Assembly (NCBI RefSeq): GCF_014323705.1
Contig: NZ_JABVEC010000023.1
Location: forward strand, 61,546 to 125,545
Length of the DNA stretch: 64,000 nt
From: Actinomadura alba
Lineage (GTDB): Bacteria; Actinomycetota; Actinomycetes; Streptosporangiales; Streptosporangiaceae
Reading direction: 5' to 3'
Part shown: positions 53,073 through 61,839 of the stretch, one piece after another
Position numbering within the stretch: the first letter of the stretch is position 1
Layout of the letters: the number at the start of each line of letters is the position of its first letter
Notes under the pieces: generated by a model
Database searches by the model: none
What the model saw: the letters and a program-made list of their open reading frames with translations, nothing else
Told to the model about the DNA's origin: nothing
Translations under genes and position numbers: made by a program

Positions 53073-53495
53073 ATGACTGAGGAGAGAAGTGATCTAGGTT
53101 GTGCCTACCTCGCGGCCGTGAACCCCGAGGACCTCGCACCGGCATGGCAGCAGATCGCCGCTCAGATCCGGACGGCAATTCTCACTGGCGAGATACGGGC
53201 AGGTGAAATGCTGCCGTCTCAACCACGACTAGCGGATCATTACGGCGTCGCACGCGAGACAATCAAGACTGCGCTGGCTTGCCTACGTAACGAAGGCTTA
53301 ATCCGAAGCCGTAAAGGCAAGGGAACCTATGTGAGAGTCAGCAAGGGTCCCACGAAAGGAGAACATCAAATTCGGGTAGAGCTGCGGGAGCTCCACGATC
53401 GGATCTGCCGACTCAACCAGGAACTCGCTACCGTAGAGGCAGCGCTCGGCGGGCTGGTCGATAGCTGGTCTGCATACGAGGACCAGCGTGCTTAG
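53073..53495 (+). CDS. Short GntR-family regulator
   Basis: 140 residues. The winged helix is AWQQIAAQIRTAILTGEIRA with LADHYGVARETIKTALACLR and GKGTYVRV. The C-terminal part is a short coiled-coil-like helix (LRELHDRICRLNQELATVEA) with no ligand domain. Such small GntR proteins act as repressors in integrative elements (KorSA-like), so it may be the element's control gene. Confidence 0.8.
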   Translation: MTEERSDLGCAYLAAVNPEDLAPAWQQIAAQIRTAILTGEIRAGEMLPSQPRLADHYGVARETIKTALACLRNEGLIRSRKGKGTYVRVSKGPTKGEHQIRVELRELHDRICRLNQELATVEAALGGLVDSWSAYEDQRA

Positions 53496-53518
53496 CTAAG
53501 GATGGTCGCAGCCGTCTG

Positions 53519-54679
53519 CTAGTTGTCATTCTCATTGACCGTTTGCCAATAAATAGCTTCCATTTCGGATTCGACATTGGTTGGATCCGTGTGGCGAAGC
53601 TCGCTGTCTAGAGTCAAGTAGTATAGACTGATTCCTGATGGCAGTTGAGACCAAACTCCAGTTCGTTCGGCCATTTCAACATCGAAATCTAGGTCCGGTT
53701 CTTCTTCATAAAGCGAATCGGGCGCTTCCGTCGATGACTCTATCAAGGTATCGAAATCGTCAGCGTCGATGTCCTCGTATGGGGGCAGAGTGGGTGTTTT
53801 AAGCCATTTTATGGCAAACGGAATTATTGTGGACCGTCGATCGTGAAGCTCGGCTTCAAGCTCATGTACGTTGTTAAGTCCGATCTTGCGCAAATTACTT
53901 GCTTGCACTCCCGCGTATGAGCGTCCGATCTCCTGGCGTTGCGCTGAGCAGCCATCGATGATCGCTTGATCGATCTCATGCAGAATCTTGCTCTGCCGAA
54001 TGAAGGCGTAAATAGAATCTTGGTTTATCTCTACATCGCCGCCGGCTGATATTGTTGCGCTGAGCTCGCTTGCGTTCTGCTCCAGCGACCTGCGGATCTC
54101 GGCAAACTCGTGATCTGCGATTTCAAGTAGTCCCGCTAGGCGGGAGAACCGGCGTTTGAAGTCACGGGGAATGGAAACTGGAGACTTGTATCCTATGTCG
54201 TGCTCAATTTCTGCCCATGCGTGCTGAAGTATGGACCGTATCTGTATCTCGAAGGCTATGTCCTTAAAACGCGAATACTCGATTAGCTCACAGCGACGTT
54301 CATCTAGACTGCCAATATAGTGCGTGGATAGGTATCCAAATCTGTCGGGATCAAGGATCGCTCTTTTGTCGATAGAGTTGCCGTAATCTATGGAGAACTC
54401 GGACTCAATCAAGCGAGCGACTTCGTCAACCTCATCCGAAAAGTACGTTATTATGCGAAGGCCGAGCAGATCGTGTAGGTCGTTGATGGATCGATACTTA
54501 TGATTGGATTTTCGTGTCAGTTTCCCATGAGCGCTAGTTCTGCTCTTTACTCGATGCCCGACGCTATGTGCTCTCAATCCGCTGGTCTCGAGCAGTCGGC
54601 GAACTAGATTCTCTAGAATAGGGCCGAATGCATGCAGTTGAGCCGAGCGCACTTCGTAGGGGTCAATCTGGTCTGCCAT
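53519..54679 (-). CDS. RelA/SpoT-domain protein, island-borne
   Basis: 386 residues. Residues about 45-165 carry the synthetase-like domain: LLGLRIITYF, FGYLSTHYIG and FEIQIRSILQHAWAEIEHDI, covering the key substrate-binding motifs. There is no HD hydrolase domain or TGS domain. The C-terminal 200 residues are helical and then acidic (EEEPDLDFDVEMA). Stand-alone members include small alarmone synthetases and toxic SAS enzymes in toxin-antitoxin or phage-defence roles. The DNA is AT-richer than the chromosome. It is on the minus strand with its start facing the right end of the island. Confidence 0.8.
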   Translation of the reverse strand: MADQIDPYEVRSAQLHAFGPILENLVRRLLETSGLRAHSVGHRVKSRTSAHGKLTRKSNHKYRSINDLHDLLGLRIITYFSDEVDEVARLIESEFSIDYGNSIDKRAILDPDRFGYLSTHYIGSLDERRCELIEYSRFKDIAFEIQIRSILQHAWAEIEHDIGYKSPVSIPRDFKRRFSRLAGLLEIADHEFAEIRRSLEQNASELSATISAGGDVEINQDSIYAFIRQSKILHEIDQAIIDGCSAQRQEIGRSYAGVQASNLRKIGLNNVHELEAELHDRRSTIIPFAIKWLKTPTLPPYEDIDADDFDTLIESSTEAPDSLYEEEPDLDFDVEMAERTGVWSQLPSGISLYYLTLDSELRHTDPTNVESEMEAIYWQTVNENDN

Positions 54680-55378
54680 GTCGACATGCTTCCTATCGGC
54701 GACGTTTACTTCGACGCGCTGGCGGGGGCAATTATTCAGGCTTCGATTGAAGAGTTCTTGAGTTTTAGCACCTCACGACGGAGGTTGTCAGCAAAACGCT
54801 GAGTGCGAACGGTATCCCGCGTAAGAATGCCGTTCTAGTGCTCCGCCTTAGCTGCGAGGTCTACTGCGGGTAGTAGAGTTTGAACCAGTTGCTCCGTTCA
54901 GCTGTGCTCCAACCTACGTTGAGGATTTTCTTGCACAAGCCGTCAATAATGCGGTCCATGTGTTCTCCCGACTCGGCGAAGTAGACAGGGATGATAACGG
55001 AAAGCGGAGATCATGGCATCCGAAACGGTTGGTTAGGTATAGCCGCGTTCGCTGGCGCTCGGGCGGGTTGTTCAGGCTCTTCCCGGTCGCCGCTGTTAGT
55101 AGATCTGGGTGCATCGTGGACCGTGGGCCTGTGTCCGCATGCGGATAGGAGATGTAGGAGCCAGGGCAAAATCTACAGGCAAGCGCAATGCGAGGACTCT
55201 GCCTCCGGCGGAGCTGAGATGCTTGCCTGACGTGCTTGTAAAGCTTGACTGCGGGCCGCTGTCTAGCTTCGGTCAGCGACATGGTGTGGAACTGAGGTGG
55301 AACGGATTGCGCGTTATCGCTAGTCCCGTTTCGCATAGTCGCAGGTCAAGTCCACATTCACCACCTGATCGAGTCTTC
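54680..55378. other. Island right end, no intact gene
   Basis: About 700 bases of lower GC with no convincing coding frame, integrase or excisionase. Any antitoxin of the RelA/SpoT protein is not visible here. A 140-codon minus-strand frame has no domain features. Confidence 0.4.
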
Positions 55379-55434
55379 TCTGTAAAACCGTCGGCTCAGC
55401 CTACGTTGGTTCGAACCCAACACCCGCCACACCA
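55379..55434. mobile_element. attR-like repeat of tRNA-Tyr 3' half
   Basis: Identical over 56 bases to 47315-47370, same orientation, but without the tRNA 5' half. It marks the right end of the first island. A hairpin follows at 55447. Confidence 0.85.
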
Positions 55435-55446
55435 CGTGGAACGGCC

Positions 55447-55475
55447 CCCCTGACCTGGGGAAATCCGGTCAGGGG
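55447..55475 (+). terminator. Hairpin after second tRNA 3' copy
   Basis: Perfect nine-base stem CCCCTGACC with GGTCAGGGG and an 11-base loop, then CTGTCTCGTTTCTT. It corresponds to the tRNA-Tyr terminator position. Confidence 0.75.
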
Positions 55476-55526
55476 CTGTCTCGTTTCTTGATCTCCTATT
55501 CCCCGCAGCTCCCCGTGAATCGGTAG

Positions 55527-55760
55527 CTCATCTGGCACGGCTGTGGCACCGGAAGGCCGACCTGGGTCTGGAACTGGTCGAAACCGGCGAAGGTGCTGAA
55601 CACGGCCGCCGTCGTCCTGTCGCTGGTGATCGGGCACGATACCGGCGTGATCTGGCCGTCGTACGTGGTCGTCTGTCTGGGGGCGGTCGTGGTCAAGGTG
55701 GTGTCGACCTACCGGCTGATCATGATCTTGCGCTGCCGCCCCGCCGCGCCGTCGGTATGA
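55527..55760 (+). pseudogene. C-terminal fragment resembling a CDP-alcohol phosphatidyltransferase
   Basis: An open frame without a usable start codes for KPAKVLNTAAVVLSLVIGHD then GVIWPSYVVVCLGAVVVKVV and STYRLIMIL. This matches, by recall, the last two helices of actinobacterial phosphatidyltransferases. The catalytic DxxxD part is missing. The next gene's ATG overlaps its stop. Confidence 0.45.
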
Positions 55761-56284
55761 CCCTGGAATTACCGGCCGCACATAGCCTCGGAGTCATGTG
55801 GCTCTGGCAGCTGGTCCTGGCCGTCGGGTTCGGCATCGGCTCGGCCGTCGTACCGGTGCTGAACGCCGAGGCGTACGTCCTCGGTGCGGGGGTGTCCGGC
55901 AAGTTGGACCCGGTGGTCGCGGCGCTCGGCGTCTCGTTGGGACAGACGATCGGCAAGCTGGCCATGTTCCTCGCCGTCCGGTACCGACCCGGGTACGCGG
56001 CCCGCACGACAAAAGAGCCGAAGCCGGCCAACCTGGACACCCGGTGGGGCCGCTTCGTCCATTGGAATCGCGAGGTCAGCAAGCGGCTGCTGGACACGAT
56101 GAGCGACCGCCGGTGGGGAGTTCCCGTGACCCTGCTGAGCGCGTCGGTCGGGATTCCGCCGCTCTACGGGGTCGCCCTGATCGGCGGGACGAGCCGGATG
56201 GGCTGGCTCGCCTTCAGTCTCTCGGTTCTGGCCGGCCGGGCGGCTCGGTTCGTCCTGCTCGCGCTCGGCGTCGGCCTGTTCTGA
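55757..56284 (+). CDS. Small integral membrane protein (VTT/DedA-like)
   Basis: 175 residues with about four helices. SAVVPVLNAEAYVLGA and LGQTIGKLAMFLAVRY, then VTLLSASVGIPPLYGVALIG and FSLSVLAGRAARFVLLA, fit a compact YqaA/VTT-type membrane protein. It starts at ATGA with the preceding fragment; ATG at 55796 is an alternative. Its role is unknown; relatives act in lipid scrambling or membrane homeostasis. Confidence 0.6.
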   Translation: MTLELPAAHSLGVMWLWQLVLAVGFGIGSAVVPVLNAEAYVLGAGVSGKLDPVVAALGVSLGQTIGKLAMFLAVRYRPGYAARTTKEPKPANLDTRWGRFVHWNREVSKRLLDTMSDRRWGVPVTLLSASVGIPPLYGVALIGGTSRMGWLAFSLSVLAGRAARFVLLALGVGLF

Positions 56285-56344
56285 ACCGGAGCGCGGCGAG
56301 TTCGCCGCCGACGGTGAGAACGCCGTCCTGGATGGCGGTAGCGA

Positions 56345-56372
56345 CTGGGTTCGAACCCCGGACCTGCCACCA
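56345..56372 (+). other. tRNA 3'-end fragment with CCA
   Basis: CTGGG-TTCGAAC-CCCGG forms a T arm, followed by the acceptor half ACCTGCC, A and CCA. The 5' parts of a tRNA are absent. It may be another att remnant. A hairpin similar to those after the tRNA-Tyr copies comes directly after. Confidence 0.5.
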
Positions 56373-56385
56373 GCAGGAGGATCGG

Positions 56386-56410
56386 CCTGACCAGTGGAAA
56401 CGCGGTCAGG
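56386..56410 (+). terminator. Hairpin after the tRNA fragment
   Basis: Stem CCTGACC with GGTCAGG, 11-base loop. The same stem sequence is part of the hairpin at 55447-55475. Confidence 0.6.
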
Positions 56411-56417
56411 GTGTCGT

Positions 56418-56666
56418 TCATCCCGTCCAGGTCACGTCGGTCACTGTGACGGTCTCAGTGGCGTCGTCAAAGGCATAGGTCACGAGGCCGACGCCGCCGA
56501 AAACCGCGCGCCGGACCTGTGGGTCACTTGTCGGGAAAGTGCGCAGGGGATCAGCAAGCTGCTCTGACACGGTACTCATCGTGGCCACGAGTGCGTCCAA
56601 CGCCTCTGTGGGGAACCCGTCAAGTTGTCCGAGAGCTCTCTTGCTGAGCCCTACGCGCTAGGTCAC
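56418..56666 (-). pseudogene. RelE-like toxin gene with stop at codon 3
   Basis: The frame after the antitoxin stop reads GTG ACC TAG and then continues open as RVGLSKRALGQLDGF...VRRAVFGGVGLVTYAF with DVTWTG at the end, a RelE/ParE-type toxin of 82 residues. TAC instead of TAG would give the usual MTYRV start. The start overlaps the antitoxin stop by four bases. A start at TTG 56600 would remove the first 22 residues. The toxin is therefore likely silenced by one base change, if the sequence is right. Confidence 0.65.
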
Positions 56667-56938
56667 GGCCGGCGGGTGCGTGCGGCGATTGCTTCTTTGA
56701 AATCGTACCGTTCGCCTTCGCCGGCCTTGGCCTCGTCGAGTGCTTCGTAGTAGCCGGGCTGGTTGACGGCGATGACGACGAGGCTCCACCTGTGCAGCAA
56801 CGCTTGGAGTTCCTTGTACCGCCATATCTCATGCGCGGCGGCCTCTGCCGCGGTCCGGTACTCGTGCAGGAACTGAGCATGTTCCCGCTCCGGCAAGCGA
56901 GCCAGGATCCGTTCCCCGGTCGTGGGGGTCGTCCTCAT
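56663..56938 (-). CDS. DUF6247-like antitoxin-type protein
   Basis: 91 residues. TPTTGERILARLPEREHAQF and FLHEYRTAAEAAAHEIWRYK, then LLHRWSLVVIAVNQPGYYEA, resemble DUF6247 proteins that precede RelE-like toxins in actinobacteria. It is helical and mixed in charge. It overlaps the broken toxin frame by four bases. The ATG start has no clear ribosome site. Confidence 0.65.
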   Translation of the reverse strand: MRTTPTTGERILARLPEREHAQFLHEYRTAAEAAAHEIWRYKELQALLHRWSLVVIAVNQPGYYEALDEAKAGEGERYDFKEAIAARTRRP

Positions 56939-57052
56939 GGATCGGCTGCGCTGTCACAGTGGGCACTCCTCTCGGCCGAGCCTACGCCGCGGGGGTGCTG
57001 GTGGCCTGTAAACGGAGGGGTCCGGCTCGACGCTGCTGTAGGAGTTGGGTGA

Positions 57053-57098
57053 CATGCAGCCGGATGCCACCTGGAGCCGCTGTTTGTCGCTTGTCGCG
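57053..57098. repeat. Dispersed repeat, copy 1
   Basis: CAGCCGGATGCCAC (57057) and the next about 20 bases match 61657-61690 with two substitutions and one indel, same orientation. In the minus strand both read AAPGGIRLH. It may be an IS-associated sequence or remnant of one coding region. Confidence 0.6.
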
Positions 57099-57178
57099 GG
57101 ATGGAATCGCGGATGTTTCCGCAGGTCGCCCCCCCGAGACGGCGAAGGGCCCCGGGATGGAACCCGGAGCCCTCGCAC

Positions 57179-57348
57179 CATGTTGCGGCGGATCATGCTG
57201 GCCTGCTCCTTGTGGCTGGCGTGGTCGGCGCCATCCAACGAGAAGTAGCGCAGGGCGGTGAACTGGGCCTCGATGCGGTTCAGCCACGAGGAGTTCGTCG
57301 GGGTGTAGGCGAGCTCGACGTTGTTGGCCATGGCCCAGTCGCCGCACT
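57179..57348 (-). pseudogene. IS630-family transposase C-terminal remnant
   Basis: The minus strand encodes MANNVELAYTPTNSSWLNRI then EAQFTALRYF and HKEQASMIRR, the end of IS630-type DDE transposases including the last catalytic glutamate. Everything upstream is replaced by the end of the serine hydrolase gene, and the sequence degenerates downstream. Confidence 0.75.
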
Positions 57349-58680
57349 CTAATTCTTGAGGGCCAGTGTGGCGAGGTGGAACGCGATGGGGTTGACGGCG
57401 GTGTCCTGCACGTTGCTGAGCACGACTACCACGATGTCGTCATCGGGCAGGTACATGTTGCTCGCTGCGTAACCTTGGATGAGGCCTGGATGGTATCGGA
57501 GTCGGTGCCCGTTGAGCCGGTCGACGAGCCAGCCGAAGGCGTACGCGCTCGACGGCAAGTTGAGGCAGCCGTTGACGGGGCACTGTGCCTGCGGCGTGAA
57601 CGCCTGCCTGACCGTCGAGGGTGGCGCGACCGTGAACGCGCCGAACGCCCGGTCCCAGCGGGCGATGTCATCGACGTTGGAGAACATGCCGGCCGCGGAG
57701 AACACCTGGGAGCCGTTGACGGGCGGGGCCGGTGACCCGAGAGAGAAGTTGCCCTTCGCGTATCCAGGGGGCGGATCTCCCCTGCTGTAGCCGGTGTGCT
57801 GGAGGTTCAGCGGGCCGGTGATCTCGTCGTGCAGCACCGTGCCGTACGGCTTGTGCGTCACCGACTGAATGATCGCCCCGGCCAGGAGGTAGCCGGAACT
57901 GCTGTACTTCCAGCTGGTGCCGGGCTCGAAGTCCAGAGGCTTGTTCACGAACCGCTGGATGAGCTGCGGGGTCGTGGTCGGTTTTGAGAGGTTGACGGAG
58001 AAGTCGGGAAACCCTTGGTAATCGGGGATGCCGGAGGTGTGCGTGAGGATCTGACGGATCGTGATGGGCTGCCACGCCTTCGGGCAGGTCTTGATGTAAA
58101 CCGGGACGAGATGCGGGCATACCCGGTCGACCACGTCAAGCAGCCCACGGTCGCGCAGTTTCAGCACGAGCATCGAGGTGAACTCCTTGCTGACCGAGGC
58201 GACCCGGAAGACCGTGTCCGGCCGGATGGGGATGTGCTTCTCCGCGTCGGCCTCGCCGGCGGCGAAACGCACCAGCACCTGCCCGCGCCGCACCACCAGC
58301 GCCGCGCCGGTGAACTCCTTCTTGGCAGCCAGATCCCGCAGGTACGCCTGCATCGCCGCAGCGGTGTGATCACCCTCGGTACCGCCACCTCCACCGCCAC
58401 CTCCACCGCCACCGCCACCTCCACCGCTACCTCCACCGCCGTCGGCGGCAGACGCGGAGGGGGTGGTGGGGGCGGTGGGATCGGGTTCAAGTTGCTGACG
58501 GTGGCGCGCGTTGCCGCTCAGTTGATCACTGTGGCGCCCGAGGAAACCATCGTTGGAAATACCTTTTTCAGCTATAGCCACTGTGGCACTGGCCGGGGCG
58601 GCAGGGACTACGGCGAGAGCGACACATCCGGCGAGAACCGAGCTGGACATGGTGATCGCCAAGCTCTTTGGAAATTTCAT
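57349..58680 (-). CDS. Secreted serine hydrolase, beta-lactamase/PBP-like
   Basis: 443 residues. The signal peptide is LAITMSSSVLAGCVALAVVP followed by AAPASA; start at ATG 58680 with AAGGCGG upstream. A disordered linker contains a run of about 15 glycines. The serine catalytic domain (about 105-443) has VASVSKEFTS (SxxK), YSSSGYLLAG (YxN-like) and HPGLIQGY near the end (KTG-like). It belongs to the class C beta-lactamase/D-aminopeptidase family; true beta-lactamase activity is not implied. The gene ends directly at the IS630 remnant. Confidence 0.85.
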   Translation of the reverse strand: MKFPKSLAITMSSSVLAGCVALAVVPAAPASATVAIAEKGISNDGFLGRHSDQLSGNARHRQQLEPDPTAPTTPSASAADGGGGSGGGGGGGGGGGGGGGTEGDHTAAAMQAYLRDLAAKKEFTGAALVVRRGQVLVRFAAGEADAEKHIPIRPDTVFRVASVSKEFTSMLVLKLRDRGLLDVVDRVCPHLVPVYIKTCPKAWQPITIRQILTHTSGIPDYQGFPDFSVNLSKPTTTPQLIQRFVNKPLDFEPGTSWKYSSSGYLLAGAIIQSVTHKPYGTVLHDEITGPLNLQHTGYSRGDPPPGYAKGNFSLGSPAPPVNGSQVFSAAGMFSNVDDIARWDRAFGAFTVAPPSTVRQAFTPQAQCPVNGCLNLPSSAYAFGWLVDRLNGHRLRYHPGLIQGYAASNMYLPDDDIVVVVLSNVQDTAVNPIAFHLATLALKN

Positions 58681-58991
58681 GGCGCGTACCGCCTTGACGA
58701 GAAATTTGAACAAAAGGACCCGGAATCGGACTTCTGTAAACAAGAACAACCACGTCTCACGGCAGCATGTCGTGCAATGAGCAATACGTTAGAGCTCGCT
58801 GCCCCTGACCTTATGCCGCATGATCCACTGACGTTCCCTCGAGCAACTCCGACGAAACTGCGGGATGTGAGACTTGCCATCGAGTCGACACTCTCGACGG
58901 GGGTACTTTAATCAGGTGCAGTTGTCGACAATATCGCATTGTTGCACTATTTTCGGAGGTGGTCTGACTCCGCACGAATGAGGCCATGGAA

Positions 58992-59014
58992 CGAACCCAA
59001 CACCCGCCACACCA
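58992..59014. mobile_element. Third partial tRNA-Tyr 3' repeat
   Basis: The 23 bases from CGAACCCAAC to CACACCA equal the end of both longer repeats. A hairpin at 59022-59056 with stem CGGCCCCT/AGGGGCCG and the same GATCTTGT tail follows. It may be the right border of a second, older insertion. Confidence 0.7.
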
Positions 59015-59021
59015 CATGGAT

Positions 59022-59056
59022 CGGCCCCTGAACTGGGAAAACCGGGTGAGGGGCCG
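59022..59056 (+). terminator. Hairpin after third tRNA 3' copy
   Basis: Eight-base stem CGGCCCCT with AGGGGCCG, 19-base loop, followed by ATCTTGTT. It matches the outer stem of the terminator behind the intact tRNA. Confidence 0.7.
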
Positions 59057-59434
59057 ATCTTGTTGCGTCCGGCTGCAGCCGGCTTTGCCGGCATGACCAG
59101 CAGTCCCACTACGGAAGAGAACAGAGCTTCTGAACGCGACCGTCAAAATCCGCATTTGGCCATCTGATCCGTGGGCGTCGGTGGCGCAGGCGCGAAACGC
59201 CGCGACTGGGTGGATGGTGTCCGCTGATCGGGACTGCGTGGCGTTGGTTGTCGTCACGTAGCCCGCGCACACTCTTCGCTACCTGACGGCTGAGGTCGCG
59301 TTCGGGAGAAGGGCCGCCTCGTTGGGTGGCTCGGTGCCGCTCAAGTCGCTGGATGTCACTGGCCTCTACCGCCGCAGCGGCAGCGTCTACTCACTGCGTC
59401 CCCAGCGGGGAGGCGGTCTTGCCGTCGAGATGCA
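59057..59434. other. Gene-free interval
   Basis: Nothing recognisable on either strand between the third att-like copy and the end of the BRCT gene. Confidence 0.4.
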
Positions 59435-61454
59435 TCAGTGCTCCTGGACGCCGAGAACGTCGGCGAGGGTGTAGCGCAGCGACCACTTCTCGGCAACGGC
59501 ATGGTCGTAGGCCTCGAGTGTGTCGGCGGCGAACGTAGTGGCACCCCAGCGCAGCGGCCAGGAGTAGCGGGAGCCGACCGTCCAGGCCACCTTGGCGTCC
59601 ACATCGGACTCCCGGCCGGCCGGCGCGATGACCAGGTCCTCGCGGTCGAAGGCCACTGCAAAGGTCCGCTCGTCGAGCGGGAAGGTCGGGTCAATGTGGT
59701 ACCAGGCGCCGTAGTCCTTACCGTCGCGTTCGAGTGGCCTGTGACCGGTCGCGGCGGCGTGGAAGGCGACCTCGCCGACGGCCGTCCCGTCCGGGCGGGT
59801 GAAACGGACAGTCTCCGGTCCGATGAGGATGATGATGTCGCCTGCGCCCCACAGCACGCCGCAGGCGTCGTCGGGGGCGTCGAGCACGGCCAGCCGCTCT
59901 GGTTCGCCCGCCAGCGACCAGACCTCGGCCCCGTCGGCGGTGCGGACGACGCCTCGGGTCCCGTCGGGCGACCAAGCGAAGCTGAGGACGTCGGGTATCT
60001 TCGAGCCGCGAGAGCGTGGCCCGGCGTGCAGGCCGCGCCTTTGCTCCTCGCCCACGTCGACCAGGTGCACGGCCTCGCCGTAGGAGAGCGCCGCGACCCG
60101 TTCGCCGTCGGGCGACCAGACGAGGCCTTCGGCAGTGATCGCGTGCCGGGTGAGGACCTCGCCGGTCACTGCGTCGGCGATGAGGACGCCATCGCGTCCG
60201 GTGCAGGCGACGTACCGTCCGCATGGGCTGAACTCGACGGGGACTTCGGTGGCCCAGTGGTGGGCGCGACCGCCGTGCTTGAGAATCCAGGCGACGCGGC
60301 CCTCGGCGGTGTCGACGGCGAAGACGAAGTCGGCGCTCACGAAGCGCAGGAAGCGGCCGTCGGGTGACCAGCCGGGGCACCATTCGACGTAGAAGGTGGA
60401 TTCGCTGTTGAAGCGCGGGCCGAGGGCCTCGGCGACATGCCCGGGGGCGTCTTCGGCGAGGGTGGTGAAGTCGCCGCCGTAGGGTCGCTTCGTCTTGCCG
60501 TAGCCGGGATCCCATGTCACGTCGCCGCGCTCGACGTTGGCGATCGCGCCCCACACGACGCCGTCGGTGCGGACGTTCACCCACACGCTGCGGCCGTCCG
60601 GGCTGAAACCGTACTGGGGCGGGCGGGAGGCGCCGTCGGTGAGGGCCGCGCTCGCGGTCGGGTAGGCGTAGTTGTCGAAGGGATCCCAGACGCCGATGAC
60701 GTTGGTGTTGTACGCGGCGGCGAGGCGGGTCGAGTCGGCCGACCAGCGCAGGGCGCCCCGGTAGTCGTCCCAGCCGACGCCGCCGCTGATGGCGTTGGAG
60801 TTGCGCATTCCGTTGACCGACCGGCCAGTGGCGACTTCGAAGATCTGGAGGGTGCCGCCGTGGCGGTAGGACCTCTCCCAGGCGTTGGCAGGGGGAGCCC
60901 TCGCCGGGGATCTCGATCCCGCTGCCGACGGCGAGCCAGCGGCCGCAGGGACTCAGCGCGGTGGAACGGACGTCTCCGATGTGGACGTAGGGGTGGTGCA
61001 GGCGGGCGGCTTTTTCCGCGCCGGTGATCCGCGCGGTGGCGAGCCGGTGCGCTTCGGTGATCCCTAGCGCCGCCTCGAGCTCGGCGAGCCGCGTGCGCAA
61101 CCCGGGCAGGTCGCGGTCGGGGGTGAACGCCGTCCAGTCGGCGGCCTCCAGGATCACGCGCAACTCGTCGGCGTTGGCCTCCGCGATTGCGGCGGGGTCG
61201 GCGAACACGGCCGGAGGCTCGGCGGGCCGGTGGTCGCGCAGCAGGTGGTGGAAGGCGGCCTCGGTCAGGACCGGGACACCGAGGACATTGCCGTAGTTGA
61301 GGCCGGAATCGCGGCTGCGGAAGACCAGGTCGACGTTCTGCGACGGGGTCTTCTGGACGGTGGCGCCCAGCTGTTCGGCGCGCGCCGTCGCCTCGTCCCG
61401 GGACAGGTCGTGGAATTTGCCACTGAATGCGATCTTCTTACTCGTGATGTCCAT
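59435..61454 (-). pseudogene. BRCT plus WD40-like propeller protein, frameshifted
   Basis: From ATG 61454: an N-terminal BRCT domain (KKIAFSGKFHDLSRDEATAR; ATVQKTPSQNVDLVF), a helical linker, then a beta-propeller. The frame is lost at about 60891-60896, in a run of five Gs (Cs on the coding strand) next to GEGSP. A one-base correction joins it to a second frame (through 60808-59435), which reads ANAWERSYRHGGTLQIFEVA and then SADSTRLAAAYNTNVIGVWD, FSPDGRSVWVN, EFSPCGRYVAC and WSPDGERVAAL repeats. Corrected length is about 672 residues. It is a real mutation or an assembly error in the homopolymer. Function is unknown. Confidence 0.75.
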
Positions 61455-61839
61455 GGGCGGCGATTGTAGGGAGTGACTATGACAGCTGATATGGGGTTGG
61501 TCCTGTCAAGGGATGAGCTGATTCGGGCCCGATGCTGTGGGGGTGTAACGCCGTCGGCGTTGCCGAACTCTGCGAGCACCCGGGCGCCGGTGATGACGTC
61601 CATGCCGGGTGGAAAAGGTAGACCTCAGTGTCCCTGTTTTCAAGATTAGGCATGTGCAGCCGGATGCCACCCGGAGCCGCCGTTGTCGCTGATCGCGATC
61701 CCTTTGGGAGCACCTGACAAGTGAACAGCATCGGCTGTCTGAAAGGCCTGCGCGTCACCCGCGATTGTCATCCCGCGGAACGAGGTCCGGTTATCGTCGG
61801 TCGGATCAAGGATCCCCGGTGTTCGGGAGCGTGCGTCGC
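61455..61839. other. Gene-free interval with dispersed repeat
   Basis: Contains repeat copy 2 at 61651-61690. No convincing gene. Confidence 0.4.
61651..61690. repeat. Dispersed repeat, copy 2
   Basis: Matches 57053-57091 as described for copy 1; the two are 4.6 kb apart in the same orientation and bracket the serine hydrolase and the BRCT gene. Confidence 0.6.

Noticed and set aside
54914..55336. Minus-strand 140-codon frame at the island right end
   Set aside because: No domain features, poor start, composition unlike genes nearby.
56300..56344. Possible anticodon arm upstream of the tRNA 3' fragment
   Set aside because: A stem can be drawn but the loop lacks U33 and no D arm or acceptor 5' half exists, so not a complete tRNA.
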